Assembly (NCBI GenBank): GCA_902789795.1
Contig: CADAPM010000017.1
Coordinates: 1 to 47,954 of the forward strand
Direction of reading: 5' to 3'
Origin: an uncultured Eubacteriales bacterium
Lineage (GTDB): Bacteria > Bacillota > Clostridia > Christensenellales > Aristaeellaceae
DNA: 47,954 nt
The position numbers and the translations under genes are program-made. Shown piece after piece: positions 23,786 through 30,926 of the stretch. Each line of letters starts with the position of its first letter. The stretch's first letter is position 1. Below the pieces are notes generated by a model, which made no database searches, had not been told where the DNA came from, and worked only from the letters and a program-made list of their open reading frames with translations.

Positions 23786-24508
23786 ATGTCCGACTTAATG
23801 AAACACATCCGCTGCACAGCGGGAGAGGTGGCGCCGTTTGTGCTGATCCCGGGGGATCCGGCGCGGGCGGGGCGCATCGCGGAACGGCTCACGGACGTCC
23901 GGCTGGTGGCCCAGAACCGGGAATATGTCGTATATACCGGCGTTTATGAGGGCGTGCCGGTCAGCGTGTGTTCCACGGGCATCGGCGGGCCGTCCACGGC
24001 CATCGCCATGGAGGAGCTGAGCCGCTGCGGGGCGGAAACATTCATCCGTGTGGGCTCCGCGGGCGCGCGTCGGGACGGCATCGCCATCGGCGAGCCCGTC
24101 ATTGTCAGCGGCGCGATCCGTGCGGGCGGCACCGCCCAGGCGTACCTGCCGCTCAGCTTTCCGGCGGTGGCGGACAACGAAGTCCTGAACGCGCTGACGA
24201 AAGCCGCGGAGGAGCTGGGCATCGAGGCCCAGGTGGGTCTGTCCCTGAGCCGGGACGCCTTCTACCGCCAGGACGCAGCCCTGAACGAGACCCTGCGCCC
24301 CGTGCGCGCGGTGGCGGTCAGCGAAATGGAGTGCGATACGGTGTTCGTGGTCGCTGCGGCGCTCAACAAGCGCGCCGGGGCGGTGGTGGGCACGGATTCC
24401 AACCTCTACCTGCCCGTGCAGCCCAGCCGGGAGGAGAAGGAACGCCTGTACGCGGAATCCGAAAAGCGCACCATCAGCATCGCGCTGAAGGCGTGCACAC
24501 TGCTTTAA
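23786..24508 (+). CDS. udp: Uridine phosphorylase family nucleoside phosphorylase
   Basis: A 240-residue phosphorylase that splits nucleosides to base plus ribose-1-phosphate. Motifs: GDPARA (23-28), CSTGIGGPSTAIAMEEL (58-74), RVGSAG (84-89) and the C-terminal 'AVSEMECDTVFV' substrate segment with the M-E-x-(E/D) ribose-binding pattern. Udp is favoured over DeoD by the STGIGGPS signature. Only GAGG precedes the ATG. With ade and the importer next door it completes a nucleoside/base salvage set. Confidence 0.85.
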   Translation: MSDLMKHIRCTAGEVAPFVLIPGDPARAGRIAERLTDVRLVAQNREYVVYTGVYEGVPVSVCSTGIGGPSTAIAMEELSRCGAETFIRVGSAGARRDGIAIGEPVIVSGAIRAGGTAQAYLPLSFPAVADNEVLNALTKAAEELGIEAQVGLSLSRDAFYRQDAALNETLRPVRAVAVSEMECDTVFVVAAALNKRAGAVVGTDSNLYLPVQPSREEKERLYAESEKRTISIALKACTLL

Positions 24509-24551
24509 GCGCTGGTCCGCATCCCGCGTGGGTGCGGAACTGTGATTTTGA

Positions 24552-24580
24552 TTGTACTTTTTCCCAAAATATTGTAATAT
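24552..24580 (+). promoter_or_regulatory. Promoter upstream of the serine dehydratase genes
   Basis: TTGTAC (24552-24557), 17-bp spacer, TAATAT (24575-24580). An intrinsic terminator begins about 10 nt after the -10 box, so either transcription is attenuated or the terminator belongs to udp. Confidence 0.5.
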
Positions 24581-24589
24581 ATGGATAGC

Positions 24590-24624
24590 GCGGACGCGGC
24601 AGGCACCGTGTCCGCACCTTTTTT
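24590..24624 (+). terminator. Intrinsic terminator between udp and sdaAB
   Basis: A 10-bp stem (24590-24599 with 24606-24615, one G-U pair) and a 6-nt loop, then ACC and six T. It lies 82 nt after udp and 57 nt before sdaAB. Confidence 0.75.
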
Positions 24625-24680
24625 ATATCAGGAAACGGACGGCACAGGATCACGAAGAACTGACCGAAAAGGGAGATCAT

Positions 24681-25337
24681 ATGGATCTGTTTGATATTCT
24701 CGGCCCGGTGATGATCGGGCCCAGCAGCTCGCACACGGCAGGGGCGGCGCGCATCGGGCGCATCGCGCGCAAGCTCTTTGGCCGGCTGCCGTCGGAGGCG
24801 CTCATCGAACTGAGCGGCTCCTTTGCCATGACCTGGCAGGGCCACGGCATCGACCGCGCCATCCTGGGCGGGCTGATGGACCTGGCGGTGGATGACGAGC
24901 GGCTGCGGGACAGCCGCGCGCTGGCGGACCGCGCCGGGCTGCGCTACCGCTTTGAGCAGGTGACGCTGCCGGACACCCACCCGAACACGGCGCGCCTGAC
25001 CCTAAAAGATTATGGGGAAAAGCTGTGCGTGACCGCGTCCTCCATCGGCGGCGGGCGCATCCGGGTGACCCAGATCGACGGGCTGGAGGTGGGCTTCTCC
25101 GGGGATATGCCGACGCTGGTGATCCTGCACAAGGACGAGCCCGGCGTCATCGCCGATGTGTCGCGGCTGGTGGCGGAGGCGGGGCTGAACATCGCCACCA
25201 TGCGCGTGTTCCGCCAGCACCAGGGCGGCGAGGCGGCCATGGCCATCGAGCTGGACGCGCGCCCGGACCCCTCGCTGGTGAACTGCCTGACCCATCTGCA
25301 CTTTATCGACCGCGCCGTAGCGCTGGACAAGATTTGA
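24681..25337 (+). CDS. sdaAB: L-serine dehydratase, iron-sulfur-dependent, beta subunit
   Basis: A 218-residue subunit of the enzyme that deaminates L-serine to pyruvate and ammonia. N-terminal GPSSSHTAGA (14-22) is the family serine-binding signature; a C-terminal ACT domain (about 146-210, 'PGVIADVSRLVAEAGLNIATMRV') is regulatory. GGGAG lies 6 nt before the ATG. The alpha subunit follows after 13 bp. Confidence 0.94.
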   Translation: MDLFDILGPVMIGPSSSHTAGAARIGRIARKLFGRLPSEALIELSGSFAMTWQGHGIDRAILGGLMDLAVDDERLRDSRALADRAGLRYRFEQVTLPDTHPNTARLTLKDYGEKLCVTASSIGGGRIRVTQIDGLEVGFSGDMPTLVILHKDEPGVIADVSRLVAEAGLNIATMRVFRQHQGGEAAMAIELDARPDPSLVNCLTHLHFIDRAVALDKI

Positions 25338-25350
25338 CGAGGGAATAGAC

Positions 25351-26229
25351 ATGAGACAGGCGATAGCGTCTTTGGCTGAACTGACAGCCCTGGCGGAAAA
25401 CATCGGGATCGAGGAGGCCGCCCGGAGCTTTGAGCCCCAGGAGGAGACCCGGGAGCAGACGGACGAGCGGATGCTTAAGCTGCTGCCGGTCATGCGGCAG
25501 TCCGTTCAGGACGGGATGGACCCGGGGCTGAAGTCCATGTCGGGCCTGACCGGCGGCCAGGCGCCGAAGCTGCGGGACGCGGCCAAGGCCGGCGGGACCG
25601 CGGGCGGATCCCTGCTGGGGCGGGCGACATCCCGGGCCCTGGCGGTGGCTGAGAGCAACGCGGCCATGGGCCGCATCGTAGCGGCGCCGACGGCGGGCGC
25701 CTGCGGCATTATGCCCGGAGTGCTTCTGACCCTGGCGGAAGAGTACTGCCTGGACGACCAGGCGCTGCTGCCGGGCCTCTATATGGCCGCGGCGGTAGGC
25801 GCGATCATCGCGAAGCGGGCCAGCATCTCCGGCGCTCAGGGCGGCTGTCAGGCGGAATGCGGCGCGGCCTCGGCCATGACCGCGGCGGCGGCGGTGGTGC
25901 TGCGGGGCGGGAACTGCCGTCAGGCGGCGGACGCGGCGGGCTTTGCCATCATGAGCGTGATGGGCCTGGTCTGCGATCCCGTGGGCGGCCTGGTGGAGGT
26001 GCCCTGCGTTTACCGCAACGTGGCTGGGGCGGCCCAGGCGCTGGCGGCGGCGGATCTCGCGCTGGCGGGCATCCCCTGTCCGCTGCCCCCGGACGAGCTG
26101 ATCGACCAGATGAAGTCAGTGGGGGACATGATGCCCTCGGCCCTGCGGGAGACCGGTCTGGGCGGCTGCGCCGCCTGTCCGTCGGCCCGGGCGATGCTCG
26201 GCGCGGACAGCGCCTGCGGAAAGGCGTGA
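25351..26229 (+). CDS. sdaAA: L-serine dehydratase, iron-sulfur-dependent, alpha subunit
   Basis: A 292-residue catalytic subunit. Cysteines 166 and 170 (GGCQAECG), 208 (LVCDPVGG) and 219 (VPCV) are in the positions expected for 4Fe-4S ligands. 'NAAMGRIVAAPTAGACGIMPG' (103-123) is the substrate-site stretch. The oxygen-labile cluster fits an anaerobe. It is in an operon with sdaAB and the kinase downstream (2-bp gap). Confidence 0.94.
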   Translation: MRQAIASLAELTALAENIGIEEAARSFEPQEETREQTDERMLKLLPVMRQSVQDGMDPGLKSMSGLTGGQAPKLRDAAKAGGTAGGSLLGRATSRALAVAESNAAMGRIVAAPTAGACGIMPGVLLTLAEEYCLDDQALLPGLYMAAAVGAIIAKRASISGAQGGCQAECGAASAMTAAAAVVLRGGNCRQAADAAGFAIMSVMGLVCDPVGGLVEVPCVYRNVAGAAQALAAADLALAGIPCPLPPDELIDQMKSVGDMMPSALRETGLGGCAACPSARAMLGADSACGKA

Positions 26230-26231
26230 AC

Positions 26232-26855
26232 ATGGACAGGGAGGGGTTTATCCGGGAGACCCTCGGCGACCTGAAAGCCTGTCCGGAGCCGCTGCTGCCC
26301 GCTTTGTGCGCGGCTGCGCAGGCGGCGGAGCTGGGACGGCGGGTGCTGATCACCCTGGACGGGCCCTGCGCCTCGGGAAAGACGACCCTGGCGGGAAGGC
26401 TCGCGAAGGCGCTGAACGCAGCGGTGCTGCATACGGATCACTTTGTGGTGCCCCACGAGCGGAAGACGGCAGAGCGTCTCAGGGTGCCCGGCGGGAATTG
26501 CGACTGGGAGCGGCTGACCGCCGAGGTGCTGATCCCCTGGAAAGAGGGGCGGGCGGGCACCTTTCGCCGGTACGACTGGAGCGTGGGCCTGCTGCCGCCG
26601 GAACCGCTGCCAGAGGAGCGGGTGATGATCCTGGAGGGCAGCTACTGCAACCTGCCCGCTATCCGGGAGCTGGCGGATCTCCGCCTGTTCATGGACACGC
26701 CTCCTGAGGTGCGCCGGCAGCGCCTGGAGGCCCGGGAATCGCCCGCGTCCCTCATCCGGTTCGACGAGCTCTGGATCCCGCTGGAGAACGCCTATTTCGA
26801 GGCCTACGGGCTGCCGGATGAGGCCTGCTATCGGGTGCGAATGACAGATGAATAG
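26232..26855 (+). CDS. Uridine kinase-like P-loop kinase
   Basis: A 207-residue kinase of the uridine kinase/phosphoribulokinase fold. Walker A is GPCASGKTT (44-52); 'VLHTDHFVVP' and 'ILEGSYCNLP' are the family substrate and Walker B regions; 'RESP..LIRFDELWIPLENAYF' replaces the usual LID. It is shorter than canonical Udk, so the substrate may be a different nucleoside or sugar. It begins 2 bp after sdaAA, the last gene of the operon. Confidence 0.75.
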   Translation: MDREGFIRETLGDLKACPEPLLPALCAAAQAAELGRRVLITLDGPCASGKTTLAGRLAKALNAAVLHTDHFVVPHERKTAERLRVPGGNCDWERLTAEVLIPWKEGRAGTFRRYDWSVGLLPPEPLPEERVMILEGSYCNLPAIRELADLRLFMDTPPEVRRQRLEARESPASLIRFDELWIPLENAYFEAYGLPDEACYRVRMTDE

Positions 26856-26876
26856 AGTTTTTTCCACTGCTGCCAC

Positions 26877-26904
26877 CGGCCATTTGACAACAAATGGCCG
26901 TTTT
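26877..26904 (+). terminator. Terminator hairpin overlapping a promoter
   Basis: A 10-bp stem CGGCCATTTG/CAAATGGCCG with a 4-nt loop, then TTTT. It ends the serine dehydratase operon. The TTGACA -35 box of the next promoter is inside its loop and stem. Confidence 0.7.
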
Positions 26905-26912
26905 GGTATAAT
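26884..26912 (+). promoter_or_regulatory. Consensus sigma-A promoter
   Basis: TTGACA (26884-26889), 17-bp spacer, TATAAT (26907-26912): both boxes perfect. It drives the small secreted protein and DUF362 genes, with a leader of about 65 nt. Confidence 0.85.
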
Positions 26913-26984
26913 TTAGGGTACCGCCGGACAGGCGGGAAAATGAATGAGAGAGCTTTTTGTAAGTTATCAAGGAGATAACGCTGA

Positions 26985-27425
26985 ATGAAACGATTGTTTG
27001 CATTACTGCTGACGGCGGCGCTGCTGTTGACCGGCGTGAGCGCGCTGGCGGTGGAAGGCACCGACCTGGCGGTGCAGCTAAAGGCGGAGACTGCGTCCTG
27101 GCAGCTGGTGTCGCCCCAGCACTGCGCCTTCCAGTGCGAGTACGCCAATCAGGATCCGGACAGGACCGTGTCGGGCTTTGATCTGGCTTTTACGGCCATG
27201 GACCGCAACCGGAACATCTCCATGACGGAGACGACCCAGTACATCGCCCTGCAGATCGATCCGCTGACGGAAAAGGTCGCGCCGGTCATCTACATCACCA
27301 ACCCAAACGAGATGGCGTACCTGACCGTCTCCGTGCAGGCCGTTTACTTTACGGACGGGAGCTCCGAGGTCATTGATTTCGCGGCCGGCGAGAACTACGA
27401 TACATCCGTATTCCGCATTTATTAA
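26985..27425 (+). CDS. Small secreted protein of unknown function
   Basis: A 146-residue protein with a clear Sec signal peptide (cleavage near SALA-VE, about residue 23) and a beta-rich mature part of about 120 residues, possibly an Ig-like fold ('VSGFDLAFTAMDRNRN', 'LTVSVQAVYFTDGSSEV'). There is no lipobox. The ribosome site is AAGGAG. It is followed after 15 bp by the DUF362 gene; the strong promoter implies high expression. Confidence 0.75.
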   Translation: MKRLFALLLTAALLLTGVSALAVEGTDLAVQLKAETASWQLVSPQHCAFQCEYANQDPDRTVSGFDLAFTAMDRNRNISMTETTQYIALQIDPLTEKVAPVIYITNPNEMAYLTVSVQAVYFTDGSSEVIDFAAGENYDTSVFRIY

Positions 27426-27440
27426 GGGAGGAAAAAGCCT

Positions 27441-28430
27441 ATGAGCAACGCCAACGGCACCCGCTACGTGCCTTATGAGGAGCGCACCGGCGCTGAGAGC
27501 ATCGTGTACTTCACCCGCGATCTGTCCCCCGAGGGGCTGATCGCGATCTACCGGAAGCTCCATCCTTCCTTGGTGGGCAAGGTGGCAGTCAAGCTGCACA
27601 CCGGCGAGCCCCACGGCCCGAACATCATTCCCCCTGCGTGGATCAAACAGTTCCTGGCTTCCGAGCTGCCGGAGGCCACCATCGTGGAGACGAATACCTT
27701 CTATGACGGCGACCGCTATACCACCGAACAGCACCGGGAGACCCTGAAGGTGAACGGCTGGGACTTCGCGCCGGTGGATATCATGGACGAGGAGGGCACG
27801 GTGATGCTGCCGGTGAAGGGCGGCAAGTGGTTTGACCAGATGTCCGTGGGTAGCCACATGCTGCGCTATGACTCCCTGCTGACCCTGACCCACTTCAAGG
27901 GCCACACTATGGGCGGCTTCGGCGGCTCCAACAAGAACCTGGGCATCGGCTGCGCGGACGGCCGCATTGGCAAGGGCATGATCCACGCCAAGAACGGCAA
28001 TGACTGGGGCGTGGTCCAGGAAGAGCTGATGGAGAAGATCGCCGAGTCCACCAAGGCGACGGTGGATTATTTCGGCGAGCACAACGCCTTCATCAACGTG
28101 CTGCGCAACATCTCCGTGTCCTGCGACTGCGAGGGCGTGGCCGCCGAGCCCGTCAAGACCCCGAACATCGGCATCCTGGCCTCCCTGGACATCCTGGCCG
28201 TGGACCAGGCCTCCGTGGATATGATCTATGCCCTGAAGCCCGAGGACGGCAAGTACATGCGCGAGCGCATCGAGACCCGCCACGGCCACGCTCAGCTGAC
28301 CCATATGGAGGAGCTGGGCATGGGCAATCGTCGCTATCACCTGATCGACATCGACAACGGCGACCAGGAGATCAAGTCCGCCGACGCCGTGAAGGGCGTC
28401 AAGCCGTTCAAGCTGTATCAGCCCAAATAA
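27441..28430 (+). CDS. DUF362 domain protein
   Basis: A 329-residue protein with the DUF362 pattern: 'VAVKLHTGEPHGPNIIPPAWIKQFL', 'THFKGHTMGGFGGSNKNLGIGCADGRIGKGMIH' and a late 'SLDILAVDQASVD' segment. It lacks the 4Fe-4S ferredoxin module that many DUF362 proteins carry. There is no signal peptide. The biochemical role of the family is not established; redox or metal-centre work has been proposed. GGGAGG lies about 9 nt before the ATG. Confidence 0.85.
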   Translation: MSNANGTRYVPYEERTGAESIVYFTRDLSPEGLIAIYRKLHPSLVGKVAVKLHTGEPHGPNIIPPAWIKQFLASELPEATIVETNTFYDGDRYTTEQHRETLKVNGWDFAPVDIMDEEGTVMLPVKGGKWFDQMSVGSHMLRYDSLLTLTHFKGHTMGGFGGSNKNLGIGCADGRIGKGMIHAKNGNDWGVVQEELMEKIAESTKATVDYFGEHNAFINVLRNISVSCDCEGVAAEPVKTPNIGILASLDILAVDQASVDMIYALKPEDGKYMRERIETRHGHAQLTHMEELGMGNRRYHLIDIDNGDQEIKSADAVKGVKPFKLYQPK

Positions 28431-28452
28431 GTGTTATAAGCGCAAATGAGAT

Positions 28453-28483
28453 CGGCCGCTGCGATTAAGCAGCGGCCGGTTTT
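28453..28483 (+). terminator. Terminator after the DUF362 gene
   Basis: A perfect 10-bp stem CGGCCGCTGC/GCAGCGGCCG with a 6-nt loop, followed by GTTTTT. It lies between convergent genes. Confidence 0.85.
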
Positions 28484-28512
28484 TGTATTTGTGGATCATG
28501 CAACAAAGATAG

Positions 28513-29319
28513 TCATTTCCTCAGCTCCCAGAACGCCACGGCGGCGGCGGTGGCCACATTCAGGCTGTCGATACCCCGGGCCATGGGGATACGGACCACG
28601 TGGTCCATCCGCGCGACGGTATCGGCGGTGAGGCCGGTATCCTCGGTGCCGAGGAAGACGGCGGTCTTATCGATGCCTTTCAGAATGGGATCGCCCAGGT
28701 CGCGGCATGGTTCCTGCAGGGCCATGCCGAGGGTGGTGAAGCCTTCGGCCTTCAGCAGGCGCACGGCGTCCGCGCTTTCGGCCCTCGCCCAGGGCAGGGA
28801 GAAGACCGCGCCCATGCACACGCGCACGGCGCGGCGGTGGAAGGGATCGGCGCAGTCAGGGGAGAGCAGCAGCGCGTCCCAGCTGAGGGCGGCCGCGGCG
28901 CGGAAGATGGCGCCCACGTTGGAGGGCTCGTTGAGGCCCTCCAGGTACGCGATGCGGCGCGCGCCCTTCAGGCACTCTTCCGGGGAGCGCTCGGGCGGCC
29001 GGCGGAAGGCGCACAGCACCCACGCGCGCTGGAGGCGGAAGCCGGTCAGGGCCGCCAGGGTCTCGTCGTCGCCCGTGTACAGGGGGATATCGCCCGCCCG
29101 GGCGATCAGGTCCCGGCCCGTGCCGCCGATCATCTTCCGGCGCATCAGCATGGCCAGGGGCTCGAGGCCGCAGTCCAGGGCGGTGCCCACGACCTTCGGC
29201 CCTTCCGCGATGAGGACGGCGTCCTCGGGATGCTGGCGGCTGCGCAGCTGGGCGTCGGTCAGCCCGTGGAAGTAGCTGAGCCCGGGTTCGTCAAATGAAG
29301 TGATCTCGATCGGTGTCAT
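28513..29319 (-). CDS. SpoU/TrmH-family RNA 2'-O-methyltransferase
   Basis: A 268-residue SPOUT methyltransferase with an N-terminal RNA-binding extension. Motif 1 'NEPSNVGAIFRA' (130-141), motif 2 'FLGTEDTGL' (about 219-227) and motif 3 'IPMARGIDSLNVATAAAV' (about 243-260) form the trefoil knot that binds S-adenosylmethionine. The target (tRNA or 23S rRNA) cannot be read from sequence. Its ribosome site is weak (GGAAAC). It is divergently transcribed from the PIG-L gene. Confidence 0.9.
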   Translation of the reverse strand: MTPIEITSFDEPGLSYFHGLTDAQLRSRQHPEDAVLIAEGPKVVGTALDCGLEPLAMLMRRKMIGGTGRDLIARAGDIPLYTGDDETLAALTGFRLQRAWVLCAFRRPPERSPEECLKGARRIAYLEGLNEPSNVGAIFRAAAALSWDALLLSPDCADPFHRRAVRVCMGAVFSLPWARAESADAVRLLKAEGFTTLGMALQEPCRDLGDPILKGIDKTAVFLGTEDTGLTADTVARMDHVVRIPMARGIDSLNVATAAAVAFWELRK

Positions 29320-29337
29320 CGCTGTTTCCTGCCTGTC

Positions 29338-29360
29338 ACGGGCTTCGCAGCCCGTTTTTT
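29338..29360 (+). terminator. Plus-strand hairpin and T-run in the SpoU 5' leader
   Basis: ACGGGC/GCCCGT with a 6-nt loop, then TTTTT on the plus strand. It lies inside the minus-strand leader of the SpoU gene, so as a terminator it would only stop antisense transcripts; in the minus-strand leader it is just a hairpin. Confidence 0.45.
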
Positions 29361-29381
29361 GATCATCGGATATGCAAATGC

Positions 29382-29410
29382 ATCTTACAACAGGCCTCGG
29401 ACCGTGTCAA
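29382..29410 (-). promoter_or_regulatory. Promoter of the SpoU methyltransferase
   Basis: Minus strand TTGACA (29405-29410), 17-bp spacer, TAAGAT (29382-29387). Confidence 0.65.
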
Positions 29411-29428
29411 TATCCGGCAAGGACGTCA

Positions 29429-29440
29429 TTGCGTACGCAA
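29429..29440. promoter_or_regulatory. 12-bp perfect palindrome between divergent promoters
   Basis: TTGCGTACGCAA lies between the -35 boxes of the SpoU (29405-29410) and PIG-L (29447-29452) promoters, a position from which one dimeric regulator could act on both. Confidence 0.4.
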
Positions 29441-29446
29441 ATAATA

Positions 29447-29475
29447 TTGTGCTTTTTCCCTTGCGGTGCTATGCT
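29447..29475 (+). promoter_or_regulatory. Promoter of the PIG-L deacetylase gene
   Basis: TTGTGC (29447-29452), 17-bp spacer, TATGCT (29470-29475), about 40 nt before the ATG. Confidence 0.5.
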
Positions 29476-29514
29476 GACCGGGCACAAGGATCAATAACCG
29501 GATGGTGAGCGGAT

Positions 29515-30792
29515 ATGAAGAGATCGATGAAAAAAACTGTCTTTGCGGCGCTGCTTCTTTGCGCTGTGATCGCCGCGGCGGGCCTGGCGGCCGCGGAGCT
29601 CGGGACGGCCCCGGATATCACCCAATGGGCGGAGATCCGGCTGTCCAAATACAACTCACAGGTCAAGGTGCTGACCGACGGCGATTACAAGACGGACTGG
29701 CGGGACGAGCGGGGCGCCTTCGCGGAATTCACCCTGCCTGCGGATCATCCCTGCCACACCCTGTACATCCTGACCAGCGGAGACCCGGAAAAGCTGATCG
29801 TGGAGGAGGACCGGGCCGGCAGCTGGCAGCGGGTGCCGATCGAGGGCGAGCGCTTCAATACCCATACTATCCCGCTGGAGGGCCTGACGCATTTCCGCGT
29901 GCGGGTGACTCGGGACAAGCTGCGCATCCTGGAGGTGCGGCTGTTCGGCCAGGGCAAGCTGCCGCCGGACGTGGTGGACTACCATCACGTGGCGGACAAG
30001 GCGGACCTGATGGTCCTGGCCTGCCATCCGGACGATGACATCCTGTGGATGGGCGGGCTGATGCCCACCTATGCCGGCCAGCTGGGCATGAAGGTGCAGC
30101 TGGTGTACATGACCTCCCGTTTCCACTACCGCCGCTGCGAGGCCATGGACGCCCTGTGGCACAGCGGCGTGCGCCAGGGCCCCGTGTTCCTGGGCCTGCC
30201 GGACAGCGTGGACGCCAAGCGTGATGAGGCGCTGGCCATGTGGGGCGATATGGATGAGGCCGCGCTGAAGATCGCTCGGCAGATCCGCCGTTTCCGCCCG
30301 GAGGTGCTGGTCACCCAGGACGTGAACGGGGAATACGGTCACGTGCAGCACTGCATCATGGCTGCCGCCTGTACCCGCGCGGTGAAGATGGCGGCGGATC
30401 CCAAGAACCGCAGGCTCAGGGATCTGCCAGCCTGGGAGGTCAAAAAGTATTATATGCACCTGTACCACAAGAATAAAGTGGTGCTGGATATGGAGCGCCC
30501 CCTGAGCGCCTTCGGCGGGAAGACCGCTTTCGAGGTGGCCAAAGAGGCTTTCCTCATGCACAAGTCCCAGCAGTCGGGCCGCGTCAGCGTCAATGTGGAC
30601 GGCCCCTACGATATGCGGCGCTTCGGCCTCGCCCACACCGCCGTCGGTCCCGATGAACGCGATGACCGCCTGTTTGAGCATATTGAGGGACTGGAGAAAG
30701 TGGAGAGGGAGTTCTACGACGGCCAGACGTATAGACCAGCAGCCCCCGAGCCCACTCCGCGCTTCCGGTTTAGTACCAGGCCGCCTCGCTAA
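29515..30792 (+). CDS. Secreted PIG-L/LmbE-type deacetylase with N-terminal sugar-binding-like domain
   Basis: A 425-residue secreted protein. The signal peptide ends near AAA-EL (about residue 27). Residues about 36-147 look like an F5/8 type C (discoidin-like) beta-sandwich ('LTDGDYKTDW', 'RILEVRLFGQG'). The catalytic PIG-L domain follows: zinc motif HPDD (171-174) and HxxH (His276, His279 in 'GEYGHVQH'). PIG-L enzymes remove N-acetyl groups from amino sugars, so a cell-wall or host glycan target is likely. A second ATG at residue 5 is possible because the ribosome site is weak. Confidence 0.85.
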   Translation: MKRSMKKTVFAALLLCAVIAAAGLAAAELGTAPDITQWAEIRLSKYNSQVKVLTDGDYKTDWRDERGAFAEFTLPADHPCHTLYILTSGDPEKLIVEEDRAGSWQRVPIEGERFNTHTIPLEGLTHFRVRVTRDKLRILEVRLFGQGKLPPDVVDYHHVADKADLMVLACHPDDDILWMGGLMPTYAGQLGMKVQLVYMTSRFHYRRCEAMDALWHSGVRQGPVFLGLPDSVDAKRDEALAMWGDMDEAALKIARQIRRFRPEVLVTQDVNGEYGHVQHCIMAAACTRAVKMAADPKNRRLRDLPAWEVKKYYMHLYHKNKVVLDMERPLSAFGGKTAFEVAKEAFLMHKSQQSGRVSVNVDGPYDMRRFGLAHTAVGPDERDDRLFEHIEGLEKVEREFYDGQTYRPAAPEPTPRFRFSTRPPR

Positions 30793-30829
30793 TTTTTACA
30801 AAAAAATGACAGAAATATTAAATCTTTTC

Positions 30830-30858
30830 TTGACATTGAAATGTTTCTGACATAGAAT
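30830..30858 (+). promoter_or_regulatory. Sigma-A promoter of the surface operon
   Basis: TTGACA (30830-30835), 17-bp spacer, TAGAAT (30853-30858). The start point near 30865 falls inside the 5' arm of the terminator hairpin at 30862-30905. Confidence 0.7.
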
Positions 30859-30861
30859 AGA

Positions 30862-30905
30862 GCCGTATAACCAGCGATATCTGCAGGATTATACGGCGCT
30901 TTTTT
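30862..30905 (+). terminator. Terminator overlapping the transcription start
   Basis: GCCGTATAA (30862-30870) pairs with TTATACGGC (30889-30897), followed by six T (30900-30905). Read-through RNA from the PIG-L gene would contain the full stem; RNA started at the local promoter would lack its first bases. Confidence 0.7.
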
Positions 30906-30926
30906 GCGACGGAAGGAGGGAGGGGC

